64,000 nucleotides of DNA from Stutzerimonas stutzeri (GCF_024448695.1 NZ_JAMOHY010000007.1:1-64000); one strand, 5' to 3'. Counted from the first letter of the stretch, positions 44,891 through 54,903 are shown. Notes: a model not told the origin generated them from the sequence alone. A program made the numbers and translations.

Positions 44891-44963
44891 TGCAGGAGAG
44901 AACGGGTCCGATTCCCGCCCCTCCGCCAATTTCCCCAAAGGCAACAGAGAGAAGGAAAACACC

Positions 44964-47069
44964 GTGAACCCGGTAATCAAGAAATTTCAGTTCGGTCAAT
45001 CGACCGTAACCCTCGAGACTGGCCGCATCGCCCGTCAAGCCTCCGGCGCTGTGCTGGTCACCGTTGACGACGACGTTGCTGTACTGGTCGCTGTAACCGG
45101 CGCGAAAACCGCCGACCCGAGCAAGGGCTTTTTCCCGCTGTCCGTTCACTATCAGGAAAAAACCTACGCTGCCGGCAAGATCCCTGGCGGTTTCTTCAAG
45201 CGTGAAGCGCGTCCGAGCGAAAAAGAAACCCTGACCTCGCGCCTGATCGACCGTCCGATCCGTCCGCTGTTCCCGGAAGGTTTCCAGAATGAAGTGCAGG
45301 TCATCTGCACCGTGGTGTCCACCAGCAAGAAGACCGATCCGGACATCGCTGCGATGATCGGTACCTCGGCTGCCCTGGCGGTCTCCGGCATTCCCTTCAA
45401 CGGCCCAATCGGTGCCGCGCGCGTTGCCTTCCACCCGGAAACCGGCTACCTGCTGAACCCGACCTACGAGCAGCTCAAGGCTTCCAGCCTGGACATGGTC
45501 GTCGCCGGCACCAAGGACGCCGTACTGATGGTCGAATCGGAAGCCAAAGAGCTGACCGAAGACCAGATGCTGGGCGCCGTACTGTTCGCCCACGATGAAT
45601 TCCAGGCTGTGATCCAGGCCGTGACCGAGCTGGCTGCCGAAGCTGCCAAGCCGCGTTGGGACTGGCAGCCTAAAGCGGAAAACACTTCGCTGCTGTCGGC
45701 TATTCGTAGCGAGTTCGGCGAGGCGATTTCCCAGGCTTACACCATCACCATCAAGCAGGACCGCTATGCGCGTCTGGGCGAGCTGAAAGATCAGGTGGTT
45801 GCCAAGTTCTCCGGCGAAGAAGGTCAACCGTCCGCGGGCGAAGTCAAAGAGGCTTTCGGCGAAATCGAATACCGCACCGTGCGCGAGAACATCGTCAACG
45901 GCAAGCCGCGTATCGATGGCCGTGACACCCGTACCGTGCGTGGTCTGAACATCGAAGTCGGTGTCCTGGACAAGACCCACGGTTCAGCGCTGTTCACCCG
46001 TGGCGAAACCCAGGCTCTGGTGGTCGCTACCCTCGGTACCGCCCGTGATGCGCAACTGCTCGACACCCTTGAAGGCGAGAAGAAAGACCCCTTCATGCTG
46101 CACTACAACTTCCCGCCGTACTCGGTGGGCGAATGTGGCCGCATGGGCGCAACTGGCCGTCGCGAAATCGGTCACGGCCGTCTGGCGCGTCGCTCCGTTG
46201 CAGCCATGCTGCCAAGCGCCGACGAGTTCCCGTACACCATTCGCGTGGTCTCGGAAATCACCGAATCCAACGGTTCCAGCTCCATGGCCTCCGTTTGCGG
46301 TGCTTCCCTGGCGCTGATGGACGCGGGTGTGCCGATGAAGGCACCGGTAGCCGGTATCGCCATGGGCCTGGTCAAGGAAGGCGAGAAGTTTGCCGTTCTG
46401 ACCGACATCCTCGGTGACGAAGATCACCTGGGCGACATGGACTTCAAGGTAGCCGGTACCGCCAAGGGCGTCACCGCGCTGCAGATGGACATCAAGATCC
46501 AGGGCATCACCGAAGAGATCATGGAGCAGGCGCTGGAGCAGGCGCTGGAAGCTCGCCTGAACATCCTCGGCCAGATGAACCAGGTCATTGCGCAATCGCG
46601 CAGTGAACTGTCGGCCAACGCACCGACCATGATCGCGATGAAGATCGACCAGGACAAGATTCGCGACGTGATCGGCAAAGGTGGCGCGACCATCCGTGGT
46701 ATCTGCGAAGAGACCAAGGCGTCGATCGACATTGAAGACGACGGCTCCATCAAGATCTTCGGCGAAACCAAGGAAGCGGCAGAGGCTGCACGTCAGCGCG
46801 TGCTGGGCATCACTGCAGAAGCGGAGATCGGCAAGATCTATGTTGGCAAGGTCGAGCGCATTGTCGACTTTGGTGCCTTCGTCAACATCCTGCCGGGCAA
46901 GGATGGTCTGGTGCACATCTCGATGCTGAGCGATCAGCGTGTCGAGAAAGTCACCGACATCCTCAAGGAAGGCCAGGAAGTTGAAGTGCTGGTGCTGGAC
47001 GTGGATAACCGCGGTCGCATCAAGCTTTCGATCAAGGATGTCGCGGCGGCGAAGGCTTCCGACGCCTGA
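44964..47069 (+). CDS. pnp: Polyribonucleotide nucleotidyltransferase (PNPase)
   Basis: PNPase is a 3'-5' phosphorolytic exoribonuclease and part of the degradosome. The 701-residue protein has two RNase PH domains ([37 protein letters not shown] and later [22 protein letters not shown]), a KH domain ([16 protein letters not shown]) and an S1 domain ([31 protein letters not shown]). The start is GTG at 44964 with AAGGA 7 bases upstream, giving [18 protein letters not shown]. The frame is open further upstream only through the repeat-bearing spacer. Confidence 0.97.
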   Translation: MNPVIKKFQFGQSTVTLETGRIARQASGAVLVTVDDDVAVLVAVTGAKTADPSKGFFPLSVHYQEKTYAAGKIPGGFFKREARPSEKETLTSRLIDRPIRPLFPEGFQNEVQVICTVVSTSKKTDPDIAAMIGTSAALAVSGIPFNGPIGAARVAFHPETGYLLNPTYEQLKASSLDMVVAGTKDAVLMVESEAKELTEDQMLGAVLFAHDEFQAVIQAVTELAAEAAKPRWDWQPKAENTSLLSAIRSEFGEAISQAYTITIKQDRYARLGELKDQVVAKFSGEEGQPSAGEVKEAFGEIEYRTVRENIVNGKPRIDGRDTRTVRGLNIEVGVLDKTHGSALFTRGETQALVVATLGTARDAQLLDTLEGEKKDPFMLHYNFPPYSVGECGRMGATGRREIGHGRLARRSVAAMLPSADEFPYTIRVVSEITESNGSSSMASVCGASLALMDAGVPMKAPVAGIAMGLVKEGEKFAVLTDILGDEDHLGDMDFKVAGTAKGVTALQMDIKIQGITEEIMEQALEQALEARLNILGQMNQVIAQSRSELSANAPTMIAMKIDQDKIRDVIGKGGATIRGICEETKASIDIEDDGSIKIFGETKEAAEAARQRVLGITAEAEIGKIYVGKVERIVDFGAFVNILPGKDGLVHISMLSDQRVEKVTDILKEGQEVEVLVLDVDNRGRIKLSIKDVAAAKASDA

Positions 47070-47130
47070 GTGGCCTGATGTGTGAAAAAGCCCTCCGCAG
47101 ACTCTGAGTTCTTCAGGCCTGCAGGTTAAA

Positions 47131-47163
47131 CAAACGCCCCGGATTTCCGGGGCGTTTGCTTTT
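47131..47163 (+). terminator. Terminator after pnp
   Basis: CAAACGCCCCGG-ATTT-CCGGGGCGTTTG followed by CTTTT is a 12-base perfect stem ending the rimP-pnp cluster. Confidence 0.93.
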
Positions 47164-47224
47164 AAGCGGATGCTGACTTATTGCAACTTGCACGCCTTGC
47201 AGAGGCGAAACATGCAGTGTGCTA

Positions 47225-47239
47225 GTAGCGTTACGCTAC
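47225..47239. promoter_or_regulatory. Palindrome upstream of sigma-54 promoter
   Basis: GTAGCGTTACGCTAC is a 15-base inverted repeat (6-base perfect arms around TTA), about 80 bases before the predicted sigma-54 start of the BON-domain gene. Enhancer-binding proteins use such sites; which one is not known. Confidence 0.45.
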
Positions 47240-47289
47240 CGTAGTTTTTCAAGCTATTGATATATAAAGATATTTTTGGTCTGAAAAAC

Positions 47290-47304
47290 TGGCATGCCGC
47301 TTGC
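47290..47304 (+). promoter_or_regulatory. Sigma-54 promoter of the BON-domain gene
   Basis: TGGCATGCCGCTTGC has GG and GC separated by exactly 10 bases, as in the -24/-12 consensus TGGCAC-N5-TTGC. The predicted start is about 47316, some 50 bases before the start codon. Confidence 0.65.
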
Positions 47305-47368
47305 GATAACTCTTGTGGAACTGCGGTCGGAGTGATTCCGCAGTGATTAAAGAAACAGGAGTGCCATT

Positions 47369-47743
47369 ATGAATACAATCCAGAACTCTCTTACAGCCAC
47401 CGCCATTGCTGCTGCCCTGAGCCTGTCGCTTTCGGGTGTCGCGGTCGCCGAGGTCAGCCCTGCTGCGCAGAAAGCGGATGCACTTATGCTGGCCACCAAT
47501 GACCGCATGGATGAAGCCGGTGATGCCGTTTCCGATACCTGGATTACCACCAAGGTGAAGTCCACCTTGCTGGCCGAGGATGCCACACCCGGAATGGATA
47601 TCGAAGTTGAAACCAAGGATGGCGTTGTTTCCCTCTCCGGCACCGTAGCCACCGAGGCTGAACGTGAAGTGGCTATCAGCAAGGCCAAAGGCATCAAGGG
47701 CGTACGTGAAGTTTCGGCAGACGGCCTGAAAACGGTTGACTGA
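47369..47743 (+). CDS. Periplasmic BON-domain protein (OsmY-like)
   Basis: A 124-residue secreted protein with a signal peptide ending VAVAE (about residue 28) and one BON domain (residues about 55-122: DTWITTKVKSTLLAEDATPGMDIEVETKDGVVSLSGTV). BON proteins such as OsmY bind phospholipid membranes and are often stress-induced. A CAGGAG site precedes the ATG. It has its own predicted sigma-54 promoter and ends in a convergent hairpin. Confidence 0.85.
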   Translation: MNTIQNSLTATAIAAALSLSLSGVAVAEVSPAAQKADALMLATNDRMDEAGDAVSDTWITTKVKSTLLAEDATPGMDIEVETKDGVVSLSGTVATEAEREVAISKAKGIKGVREVSADGLKTVD

Positions 47744-47771
47744 TCCTTTGTGCTGACACATTGACACGCTT

Positions 47772-47799
47772 GCTGGCGAGGTACGGATGCCTCGCCAGC
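47772..47799. terminator. Hairpin between convergent genes
   Basis: GCTGGCGAGG, 8 bases, CCTCGCCAGC is a 10-base perfect inverted repeat between the BON-domain gene and the convergent DUF2845 gene. It probably stops transcription from both sides, although no T run is present. Confidence 0.6.
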
Positions 47800-47819
47800 C
47801 GGCTGTCCTTGATGATTTT

Positions 47820-48125
47820 TCAGCGACCCCGCTCGCTGTCTATATGACGCAGGCGGTTCCCTTCGAAACGCAGGAAATGGTACATCCCATGGATGGGGCC
47901 ATAGGTCCATTCTTCGACCTCTACTTCCTGTTGATACCCATACCTGTCAACAAGAGTCTTGAAGCCTACCTGCGCAGCGCCGGCGGGCTCGCCGCATTTG
48001 GCTCTGACTTCAGCCGTTGAGGCGTCCAGGCTGACCAATGCGCTTGCGCAGCGATAGGTGGAAGAAGCCTGCGCAGTACTGGCAACGGCAAGCATCAGTA
48101 ATGTGAATAGCGGTGCAATGGACAT
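47820..48125 (-). CDS. DUF2845-family secreted protein
   Basis: A 101-residue protein with signal peptide (MSIAPLFTLLMLAVASTAQA) and the DUF2845 pattern: a first Cys (YRCASALVSLD), a second in VRAKCGEPAG, and VEEWTYGPIHGMYHFLRFEGNRLRHID. The function is unknown. It is a paralogue of the next gene upstream on the strand. Confidence 0.8.
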   Translation of the reverse strand: MSIAPLFTLLMLAVASTAQASSTYRCASALVSLDASTAEVRAKCGEPAGAAQVGFKTLVDRYGYQQEVEVEEWTYGPIHGMYHFLRFEGNRLRHIDSERGR

Positions 48126-48137
48126 ATGGGTTCCTTG

Positions 48138-48434
48138 TCAGCGGTCGCGTCGTGACTCGATACGTATTAATCGGTTGCCTTCAAAAGTCAGGATACTGAG
48201 CTTGCCGTTGGTGGGGCCATAGAGCCATTCCTCGATGATCATTTCCTGCCTGGCATGTGGCCCGAGGGTGTAGCCAACCAGGTCTCGCTGGTTAGGGGCG
48301 CCGCATTTGCGCTCAACCTCGAAGGTCCTGTCGCCAGTGCTGACCAGCTGAGTGCCGCAGCGCAGGGTGTCGGCCTGTGAGGTTGGGCTGGCAAACATCA
48401 GGCCGAGCAGCAGGATTTGGAAACCCGTGCGCAT
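48138..48434 (-). CDS. DUF2845-family secreted protein, tandem paralogue
   Basis: A 98-residue protein with signal peptide (MRTGFQILLLGLMFASPTSQA) and the same pattern as its neighbour: LRCGTQLVSTGDRTFEVERKCGAPN, then IIEEWLYGPTNGKLSILTFEGNRLIRIESRRDR. The two conserved cysteines probably form a disulphide. The ATG at 48434 touches the stop of the large DUF748 gene, so the three genes are likely one unit. Confidence 0.8.
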   Translation of the reverse strand: MRTGFQILLLGLMFASPTSQADTLRCGTQLVSTGDRTFEVERKCGAPNQRDLVGYTLGPHARQEMIIEEWLYGPTNGKLSILTFEGNRLIRIESRRDR

Positions 48435-48435
48435 A

Positions 48436-51339
48436 TCATTCGCTTCCCAGATGCAGGGTGGTCGGGATCTGTCCGTCCGCTCCGGCTTCGCTGGTGCCTG
48501 TGTCAAGCAGGTAGGCCCGGGACGCATCAAGGCTGGCCTGATCGACCAGATAATCCTTGATCGCATTGGCGCGGGCTCGGCTCAAACTGCGCAGCAGTGC
48601 GGTACTGTCCGCCCGGCTGGCAATCACGGCGTCATGCATGTTCTGCCGACGCTGCACCTCATCAAGTTCTTTCCATTGCTCGGGCGGTTGCTGCTTCAGG
48701 CGGCTACGGTAGATACCTTCGAGCAGAGCGGCCTTGTCATCCTCGCTGACCTCCAGTTGCGCCGCATCGGCTGGCACCTTGTCGCCGCGTCGTTGCAGCA
48801 TGCTGTACAGGGTTTTCTGGTATTCACGTTGCAGCCACTGTTCGGCAAGCAAGGGGCCGTCTGCCTGCGGTGAACTCTGCCCTTCGATTTCAAGACGCAG
48901 CACCGGGCGCTCGTTCAGCGCATGGGCCAGAGTGTCCAGATTGCTGCGTGCCTGGGCGTCGAGTTCGCTGCTGCCGGGTGCGAAAAGTACCTGGCTGAGG
49001 TCAGCCTGATCGCCATCCACGAGCCCTGCAAGGAACTTGAATGGCGCCTGAACCGCGCGGCTGATCAGGTTGCGCAGCGTTTGCCAGACGATGGGCATGA
49101 CATCGAACTGTGGGTTATTGAGATCGCCCTGCACCGGCAGTTCGAGAGAAATGGTGCCCTTGCTGTCCTTGAGCAGTGCCACGGCCAGCCGAACGGGCAG
49201 ATCGACGGCCTCGGGGCTGTCGACCTGTTCGCCTAGTTGCAGCTGTTGCAGCACGACCTTGTTCTCGGCGTTGAGCTGGCCCTGTTGAATGCGATAGTGC
49301 AGATCAAGATCCATTCGGCCCTTCTGGATGCGATAGCCGGCAAATTTGCCGGAATAGGGCGATAAGGTGGTCAGTTCGATCTGTTTGAAACGGGTGGCGA
49401 TGTCCAGGCTCTGCAAGGGGTCGAATGGGGTGAGGCTCCCCTTGATACTGACCGGTGCATAGCGATCAACCTTGCCTGCGATGTCTACCGAGGCGGGTTG
49501 CTGCTGACGGTTGTCCAGTGTGCCCACCGCACCATTGAGTTCCTGCACGGCAGTAATGAAAGGCGGACGCAGGCTAAGGTCAGAGAAGTTGGCCGAGCCA
49601 TCGGCGATATTGACGCCCCCGATACGGATGGCCAGCTGAGGTTCCTGCTCCGCTGTTTCAGTGGCAGCGCCGCCCGGAGGCGTCGAAGGCTTGTCTACCA
49701 GCAGGTCATTGATATTGGTGGTGAGGTCGGGATTGATGATGAAGCGGGCGTAAGGCTGCGTCAGATCGATGCGCTCCATCTGTAATTGCCGGGGGTGACG
49801 GTAATCCAGACCTTTGAGCTGCAGTCGCTGCCATTTGAGGAAGTCGCGGTTCTTGATGGTGTCCAGCGTATGCAGTTGGGTGACTTCGACCGCCCCGGCC
49901 AGGTTGAACGCCAGCGGTTCGGCTTCGATCAGTTCGAGTTTCAGTTGGCTGGCAAGAAAGCCGCTGCGCAGCTCCAGATGTACGAATGGCGTCAGGTAGG
50001 CCTGGGCGATACGCAGGTCGATGTCCTGACTGTCGATTGCCAGCGTGCCCGCCAGTGGTGTCAGCTGCAACTGCCCCTGTGCCTGTAGAGCGCCCCGCTT
50101 GCCGATGCCGGTATTGAGTTCAAGATTGAAAGGTGTGGTGCCCTGGCTGTCGAAATCGGACAAGTCGAGATTCAGCGGGCCCAGCTCCAGAGCGACTTCC
50201 TGTTCTGGAACCCGATCACTCAAATGCAACTGATAGTCGCGCAACTGCGCGCTTTTCAAGAGAACCTGCCAGCTCGTCTTCGTGTCGGCATCATCTGCTG
50301 AGTCCGTGGTTGCGACTGTCGACTCTTCGTCACTGGAGGGTGAGAGCAGCTTCTGCCAGTTCAGCTTGCCGTCGCGCTCGCGGGTTGCCCAGGTTTCAAG
50401 TCCCTGGCTGCGCAACGCACCGATGATGACCTGCTGTCTGGCCAGATCCACCGCTGTCTGGCTGATCTCGAGCTGCTCCAGGCGCACCAGTGGCTGGCCA
50501 GCCGGGGTGTCGAGCTTGAAGGGTGAAAGCTGCAGGCTCAGATCGCTTAGCTGCAGTTCGGTGCCTTCGCCAAGGTCGAGCCGGTAGTCACTGGCGAAAT
50601 TGGCCTGGCCTTCAATGAGTCGCAGGGGGAGGGCGTCCTGTGCGTAGGCCCAGAAGTCCTTCAATTGCAGGTTACTGATCTTCATTCGGCCGGATGAGGC
50701 CATGGGCGACAGGCTGAGCTGGCCTGTCCAATCCACACGTGCGCCGCTGGGGCCGGTGGCAACCAGGACCGCTTCGGCGGACTCATCCGAGCGAGTGGCG
50801 AAGTTGAGCAGTTCGAAATTCAGCGAATCAAGCAGAAAGTCGACGGGATCGGCTGGTCGCTCATCGGCGAATCGAATCGAACCCTCCACCAGTTGCAGCC
50901 GGCCGATACTCAGGGCAAAGGGTTCCTGATCAGCTTCGTCAGGCTTTTCTTCACTGCTTGCCGGCAGGTTGAACAGCTGACTCAGGTTGAGTACGCCCTG
51001 TTTGTCGAACAACACCTGCGTTTGCAGCCGGACCAGTTCGAGGTCAGCGATCTGCAGTTCGCGGCGCCACAGACTGCTCCATTCCAGATCCAGGTAGAGG
51101 CGTTCGAATCCGAGTTGCTGCTGACCTTCCTCGCCCAGGTGCAGGTTGAATAGCGTCAGCTCCAGCGTGAAGGGATTGAACTCGATCCGCTCCAGGCGAG
51201 CCGGGACCGTGGCGTACTGGATCAGTTGCTGGTTGACGATGCGCTGGGCGATGCCCGGCAGTACCAGAAAGCCGAGCAGGCAATAGCAGGTCAGTGCGGT
51301 CATCAGGCCGATGAGCGCGCGCTTCATTCCGTTGGGCAT
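48436..51339 (-). CDS. DUF748 (AsmA-like) envelope protein
   Basis: A 967-residue protein with an N-terminal membrane anchor (ALIGLMTALTCYCLLGFLVLPGIA) and a very long periplasmic part made of beta-rich AsmA/DUF748-type repeats (FNPFTLELTLFNLHL near residue 55, LKGLDYRHPRQLQMERIDLTQPYARFIINPDLTTNI). AsmA-like proteins are thought to form hydrophobic grooves that carry phospholipids between membranes; that role here is inference. The C-terminal segment FAPGSSELDAQARSNLDTLAHAL looks like an OmpA-type motif. Two start codons, at 51339 and 51327, are possible; the longer was chosen. Much of the upstream open frame lies inside the next gene and is not coding. Confidence 0.85.
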   Translation of the reverse strand: MPNGMKRALIGLMTALTCYCLLGFLVLPGIAQRIVNQQLIQYATVPARLERIEFNPFTLELTLFNLHLGEEGQQQLGFERLYLDLEWSSLWRRELQIADLELVRLQTQVLFDKQGVLNLSQLFNLPASSEEKPDEADQEPFALSIGRLQLVEGSIRFADERPADPVDFLLDSLNFELLNFATRSDESAEAVLVATGPSGARVDWTGQLSLSPMASSGRMKISNLQLKDFWAYAQDALPLRLIEGQANFASDYRLDLGEGTELQLSDLSLQLSPFKLDTPAGQPLVRLEQLEISQTAVDLARQQVIIGALRSQGLETWATRERDGKLNWQKLLSPSSDEESTVATTDSADDADTKTSWQVLLKSAQLRDYQLHLSDRVPEQEVALELGPLNLDLSDFDSQGTTPFNLELNTGIGKRGALQAQGQLQLTPLAGTLAIDSQDIDLRIAQAYLTPFVHLELRSGFLASQLKLELIEAEPLAFNLAGAVEVTQLHTLDTIKNRDFLKWQRLQLKGLDYRHPRQLQMERIDLTQPYARFIINPDLTTNINDLLVDKPSTPPGGAATETAEQEPQLAIRIGGVNIADGSANFSDLSLRPPFITAVQELNGAVGTLDNRQQQPASVDIAGKVDRYAPVSIKGSLTPFDPLQSLDIATRFKQIELTTLSPYSGKFAGYRIQKGRMDLDLHYRIQQGQLNAENKVVLQQLQLGEQVDSPEAVDLPVRLAVALLKDSKGTISLELPVQGDLNNPQFDVMPIVWQTLRNLISRAVQAPFKFLAGLVDGDQADLSQVLFAPGSSELDAQARSNLDTLAHALNERPVLRLEIEGQSSPQADGPLLAEQWLQREYQKTLYSMLQRRGDKVPADAAQLEVSEDDKAALLEGIYRSRLKQQPPEQWKELDEVQRRQNMHDAVIASRADSTALLRSLSRARANAIKDYLVDQASLDASRAYLLDTGTSEAGADGQIPTTLHLGSE

Positions 51340-51431
51340 GCGACGTTGATTCCAGGCGATTGACTGCTTTGGAGTATGGCATGGGACCCGGGTTCCGGTG
51401 TGTGACACAGGCAAAGCGGACTGCGGTATGG

Positions 51432-52307
51432 CTATCGAATCGGCAGGCCCATGCGGCGTCTGGCGCGGTGTACGGAGCCGTTGCGCACCGCCCAGCGCAG
51501 CAACGGTGCCGTGCTTCGGACGCCGAGCTGTATGGCCTGGCGCTGGAGCGGGCCTTGCTGCAGTCCGAGCATGCCACCGGCCCAGTCCGGTAGCAGGTCC
51601 ACGCCGGCTTGCATCATCAGGGTGCCGAAGGGTCTGGCTAAGGTACTGGGCGCCGGCGCATCGAACAGGAAGCGCAGGATTTCCCGCGAGCGCTCGTCGC
51701 ACTGCAAGTGTGGGCGCAGGGTTTCGAGATAGTCGGCGACCTCGTCTCTACAGCGGGGTACGTCACGTGCGCCAAGGGCTTCGGCGATCCGTGCGACTTC
51801 GGCGTAGTAGCGATCCTGCTCGCTGCCGGGCAGGGAGGGATTCAGGTAGCGCAGGTGCGCCTTGAGAAAGCTGCTGACTTCGGCCACATGAACCCAGGTC
51901 AGCAGTTCCGGGTCGCTGGCGGAATAGGGGCGCCCATCCGCTGCATGGCCAGTGACGTTCAGGTGTATCGAACGTACCCGTTTGATCAGGCACTCGGCAT
52001 CGGCATGGCTGCCGAAAGTGGTAGCCGAGATGAACTGTCCGGTGCGGCGCAGGCGTCCGAGCAGGTCTTCACGAAAGTTCGAATGGTCCCAGACGCCGGC
52101 GAGGGCCAGCGGATGCAGCGCTTGCAACAGCAAGGCCGAAATGCCGCCGATCAGCATCGAGGTGAAATCCCCATGCACCTTCCAGCACACCGACTCCGGG
52201 CCGAACAGGCCTGGATCGCCCGGCGGGTTTTCATAGTCGACACCGCCGATGGCGAGGCCGGTGAGGCTCAGTACCTGGGTTTCGATATGGCGGCGGACAA
52301 ATTCCAT
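51432..52307 (-). CDS. MpaB/DUF2236-family oxygenase-like protein
   Basis: A 291-residue protein of the DUF2236 family (mpaB/rubber oxygenase catalytic-like domain). LFGPESVCWKVHGDFTSMLIGGISALLLQALHPLALAGV is typical, with the conserved His of QALHP and a later SDPELLTWVHVAEV segment whose His may bind a haem or metal. The substrate is unknown. The start at 52307 (MEFVRRHIETQ) was preferred to an upstream frame with a run of prolines. Confidence 0.82.
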   Translation of the reverse strand: MEFVRRHIETQVLSLTGLAIGGVDYENPPGDPGLFGPESVCWKVHGDFTSMLIGGISALLLQALHPLALAGVWDHSNFREDLLGRLRRTGQFISATTFGSHADAECLIKRVRSIHLNVTGHAADGRPYSASDPELLTWVHVAEVSSFLKAHLRYLNPSLPGSEQDRYYAEVARIAEALGARDVPRCRDEVADYLETLRPHLQCDERSREILRFLFDAPAPSTLARPFGTLMMQAGVDLLPDWAGGMLGLQQGPLQRQAIQLGVRSTAPLLRWAVRNGSVHRARRRMGLPIR

Positions 52308-52418
52308 GGCGGGCGGTGGCGGTGGCGGAAGAGGACGAATGTTACCTGAACCTCTTCCGTCGCGCGGAACAAGGAACCGGACAGCCACCGCTGCGCCATC
52401 CGGTTGCAGCGTGCGGGG

Positions 52419-54083
52419 TCAGCCGCGATGACGGCTGCGGAAGAAGTTGATCAGGCCCTGGGTCGAGGCGTCTTCGGCGGGGGCGGCATCGAAACGGGTC
52501 ATCTGGCCATAGACGGCCTTGCCCAGATCCTTGCCGAGTTCAACGCCCCACTGATCGAAGGAATTGATCCCCCAGATGACGCCCTGAACGAACACCTTGT
52601 GTTCATAGAGTGCGATCAGCGCGCCGAGGCGGCCGGGGCTGATGGTTTCCATCACCACCGTATTGCTCGGGCGGTTGCCCGGAATCACCTTGTGCGGCGC
52701 CAGGCGCTGGATCTCCGCTTCACTCAGCCCCTTGGCGCGCAATTCGGCCTCGGCTTCCTCGCGGGTCTTGCCGAGCATCAGCGCTTGGCTCTGGGACAGA
52801 CAGTTGGCGTAGAGCCACTCCTGGTGATCGGCGACCGGGTTGTGGCTGACCACCGGAACAATGAAGTCAGCCGGAATCAGGGGGGTGCCCTGGTGCAGCA
52901 ACTGGTGATAGGCGTGCTGGCCGTTGGCGCCGACGCCGCCCCAGATCACTGGCCCGGTGCTGCAGGCAACTGCAGAGCCGTCCTGGCGCACGCTCTTGCC
53001 GTTGGATTCCATGTCCATCTGCTGCAAGTGTTTGACGAAGTTACGCAGGTAATGATCGTAGGGAAGGAAGGCGTAACTCTGTGCCCCCCAGAAGTTGTGA
53101 TACCAGATGCCGAGCATGGCCAGCAGCACCGGCATATTGCTTTCGAAGGGCTCGCTGAGGAAATGCTGGTCCATGCTGTAGGCGCCGGACAGCAGGTCCT
53201 TGAAGTTGGACATGCCGATGGCCAGCGCAATGGGCAGGCCGATAGCCGACCACAGCGAGTAGCGTCCGCCGACCCAGTCCCACATGGGAAAGATGTTCTT
53301 TTCATGAATGCCGAACTCGACGGCGGCCTGGCGGTTGCTGGTCACTGCGACGAAGTGGCGGTAAAGCTTCTCTTCCGTGCCGCCCTTGCCCAGATACCAG
53401 TTGCGCGCGGCCTGGGCATTCTTCAGGGTTTCCAGGGTGCTGAAGGTCTTGCTGGAAATGATGAACAGGGTGGTCTCGACATTCAGCTTGGCGGTCACTT
53501 CGCGAAATTCGCTGCCGTCGATATTGGCCAGGTAATGCGTGCGCACGCCGTGCTGGGTGAACGGCAACAGTGCTTCGGACACCAGCTGAGGGCCGAGGAA
53601 GGAACCGCCGATGCCGATGTTCACCACATCGGTGATGGTCTTGTCACTGAAGCCGCGCCAGAGATTGTTGTGGATGCGCGTGACGAAATCCGTCATCTGC
53701 GCCAGTGCCGTGTGTACCTCGCGCATGATGTTCTGCCCGTCGACCGTCACGCTGTCACCCATCGGGCGGCGCAATGCGGTGTGCAGTGCCGGGCGGTTCT
53801 CCGAAGCATTGATTCGCTCGCCTTCGAACATGGCGTGCGTCGCCTGCTCGACACCGGCCTCACGTGCGAGGTTGACCAGCAATGTGCGGGTTTCACGCGT
53901 GATCAGGTTCTTTGAGTAGTCGAGAAACAGGCCGCAGCAGGATGCCGAGAGGTCCTCGAAACGTGCCGGGTCAGCCTTGAACGCCTCGCGCATGCTGAAC
54001 TTCTGCATGGCCAGGCGATGGTCTTCCAGAGCCTTCCAGGAGGGCAGGGCAGTGGCGTCGAGAGGGTGCTGATAGTAGCTCAT
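52419..54083 (-). CDS. pgi: Glucose-6-phosphate isomerase
   Basis: Pgi interconverts glucose 6-phosphate and fructose 6-phosphate. The 554-residue protein has [19 protein letters not shown], the signatures [19 protein letters not shown] and [17 protein letters not shown] near the C terminus. In Pseudomonas it mainly serves gluconeogenesis and hexose cycling because glycolysis runs through Entner-Doudoroff. The start at 54083 gives [16 protein letters not shown]. Confidence 0.97.
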   Translation of the reverse strand: MSYYQHPLDATALPSWKALEDHRLAMQKFSMREAFKADPARFEDLSASCCGLFLDYSKNLITRETRTLLVNLAREAGVEQATHAMFEGERINASENRPALHTALRRPMGDSVTVDGQNIMREVHTALAQMTDFVTRIHNNLWRGFSDKTITDVVNIGIGGSFLGPQLVSEALLPFTQHGVRTHYLANIDGSEFREVTAKLNVETTLFIISSKTFSTLETLKNAQAARNWYLGKGGTEEKLYRHFVAVTSNRQAAVEFGIHEKNIFPMWDWVGGRYSLWSAIGLPIALAIGMSNFKDLLSGAYSMDQHFLSEPFESNMPVLLAMLGIWYHNFWGAQSYAFLPYDHYLRNFVKHLQQMDMESNGKSVRQDGSAVACSTGPVIWGGVGANGQHAYHQLLHQGTPLIPADFIVPVVSHNPVADHQEWLYANCLSQSQALMLGKTREEAEAELRAKGLSEAEIQRLAPHKVIPGNRPSNTVVMETISPGRLGALIALYEHKVFVQGVIWGINSFDQWGVELGKDLGKAVYGQMTRFDAAPAEDASTQGLINFFRSRHRG

Positions 54084-54434
54084 GTGGTGCGGCTTCCTTT
54101 GCGTGGCGGACTGTCTGCACGGTTGCGGTTGCATGCGTTGCACTGATAAGGGCGACTTTGAAAGTCACTCGATCATGCTGGCGCGTGGGTATTCATCCTG
54201 AATCCTGTAGGCGCGGACCGCTCCGGCGCAGTCGAAGCGGCTGCGACATATCCGGTGTCGCAGACTGGTCAGACTGGAAAAAGCGCGCTGCGTTCCGAAG
54301 CAAGCTTGCCGCTTCGGTGTCCTCGGCATAACAGCCAAACCATTGCAGATTTACCTGCCAAGTGAAATCCCTGAAACAGTAAAAAGCCCGCGACGCGCTG
54401 GGCGTTGCGGGCTTTCGGAGTGCAGACTGGCGTT
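54084..54434. other. Spacer between pgi and panD
   Basis: This 351-base stretch has no convincing gene. It holds an 8-base perfect inverted repeat CTGCGACA-N7-TGTCGCAG at 54241-54263 of unknown role and, at its end, the panD terminator. The pgi promoter must lie here, but I cannot place it. Confidence 0.6.
54381..54415 (-). terminator. Terminator after panD
   Basis: Read on the minus strand, AAAGCCCGC, a long loop and GCGGGCTTTTT form a stable hairpin with a T tail, 20 bases after the panD stop. Confidence 0.9.
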
Positions 54435-54815
54435 TCAGGCAACCTGCACCGGAATGGCGTTACTGGTATGGCTGAGATCGCCATCGGCGCCCATATAAAG
54501 GACGTGCGGCTTGAAGCTGGCCAGCTCGGCCTCGCTGTAGTGAGCGTAGGCGCAAATGATCAGTCGATGACCAACGCCGGCCTTGTGTGCTGCAGCGCCG
54601 TTGACCGAGATAATCTTCGAGCCTTCCTCGCCACGGATGGCGTAGGTGGTGAAGCGTTCACCATTGTCGACGTTGTAGATCTGAATCTGTTCGTATTCAC
54701 GGATGCCAGCCAGGTCCAGCCAGTCGCCGTCGATGGCGCAGGAGCCTTCGTAATCCAGCACCGAGTGGGTCACCTGGGCGCGGTGCAGTTTGGCCTTGAG
54801 CATGATGGCGTGCAT
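54435..54815 (-). CDS. panD: Aspartate 1-decarboxylase PanD
   Basis: PanD makes beta-alanine for pantothenate. The 126-residue proenzyme has the self-cleavage site Gly24-Ser25 in [10 protein letters not shown], which yields the pyruvoyl group, and [14 protein letters not shown] and NGAAAH further on. It ends the panBCD group, about 90 bases after panC. Confidence 0.97.
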   Translation of the reverse strand: MHAIMLKAKLHRAQVTHSVLDYEGSCAIDGDWLDLAGIREYEQIQIYNVDNGERFTTYAIRGEEGSKIISVNGAAAHKAGVGHRLIICAYAHYSEAELASFKPHVLYMGADGDLSHTSNAIPVQVA

Positions 54816-54903
54816 GGCGGGGTCCTCCGGGTGCGCAAGCGGCGCAGAGTGTGCCCGAACCCTCGGGTGTGATCAAGGCCGAGGGCTTGCGGGATATTGA
54901 TGA

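Noticed and set aside
44829-44963. 45-codon N-terminal extension of PNPase
   Set aside because: It reads through repeat and spacer sequence; GTG at 44964 has a good ribosome site and gives the conserved N terminus.
52404-53915. 503-codon plus-strand frame over pgi
   Set aside because: Antisense shadow; pgi on the minus strand carries all signatures.
54269-54484. 71-codon minus-strand frame over the panD terminator
   Set aside because: It covers a terminator and the end of panD, with no ribosome site or homology.
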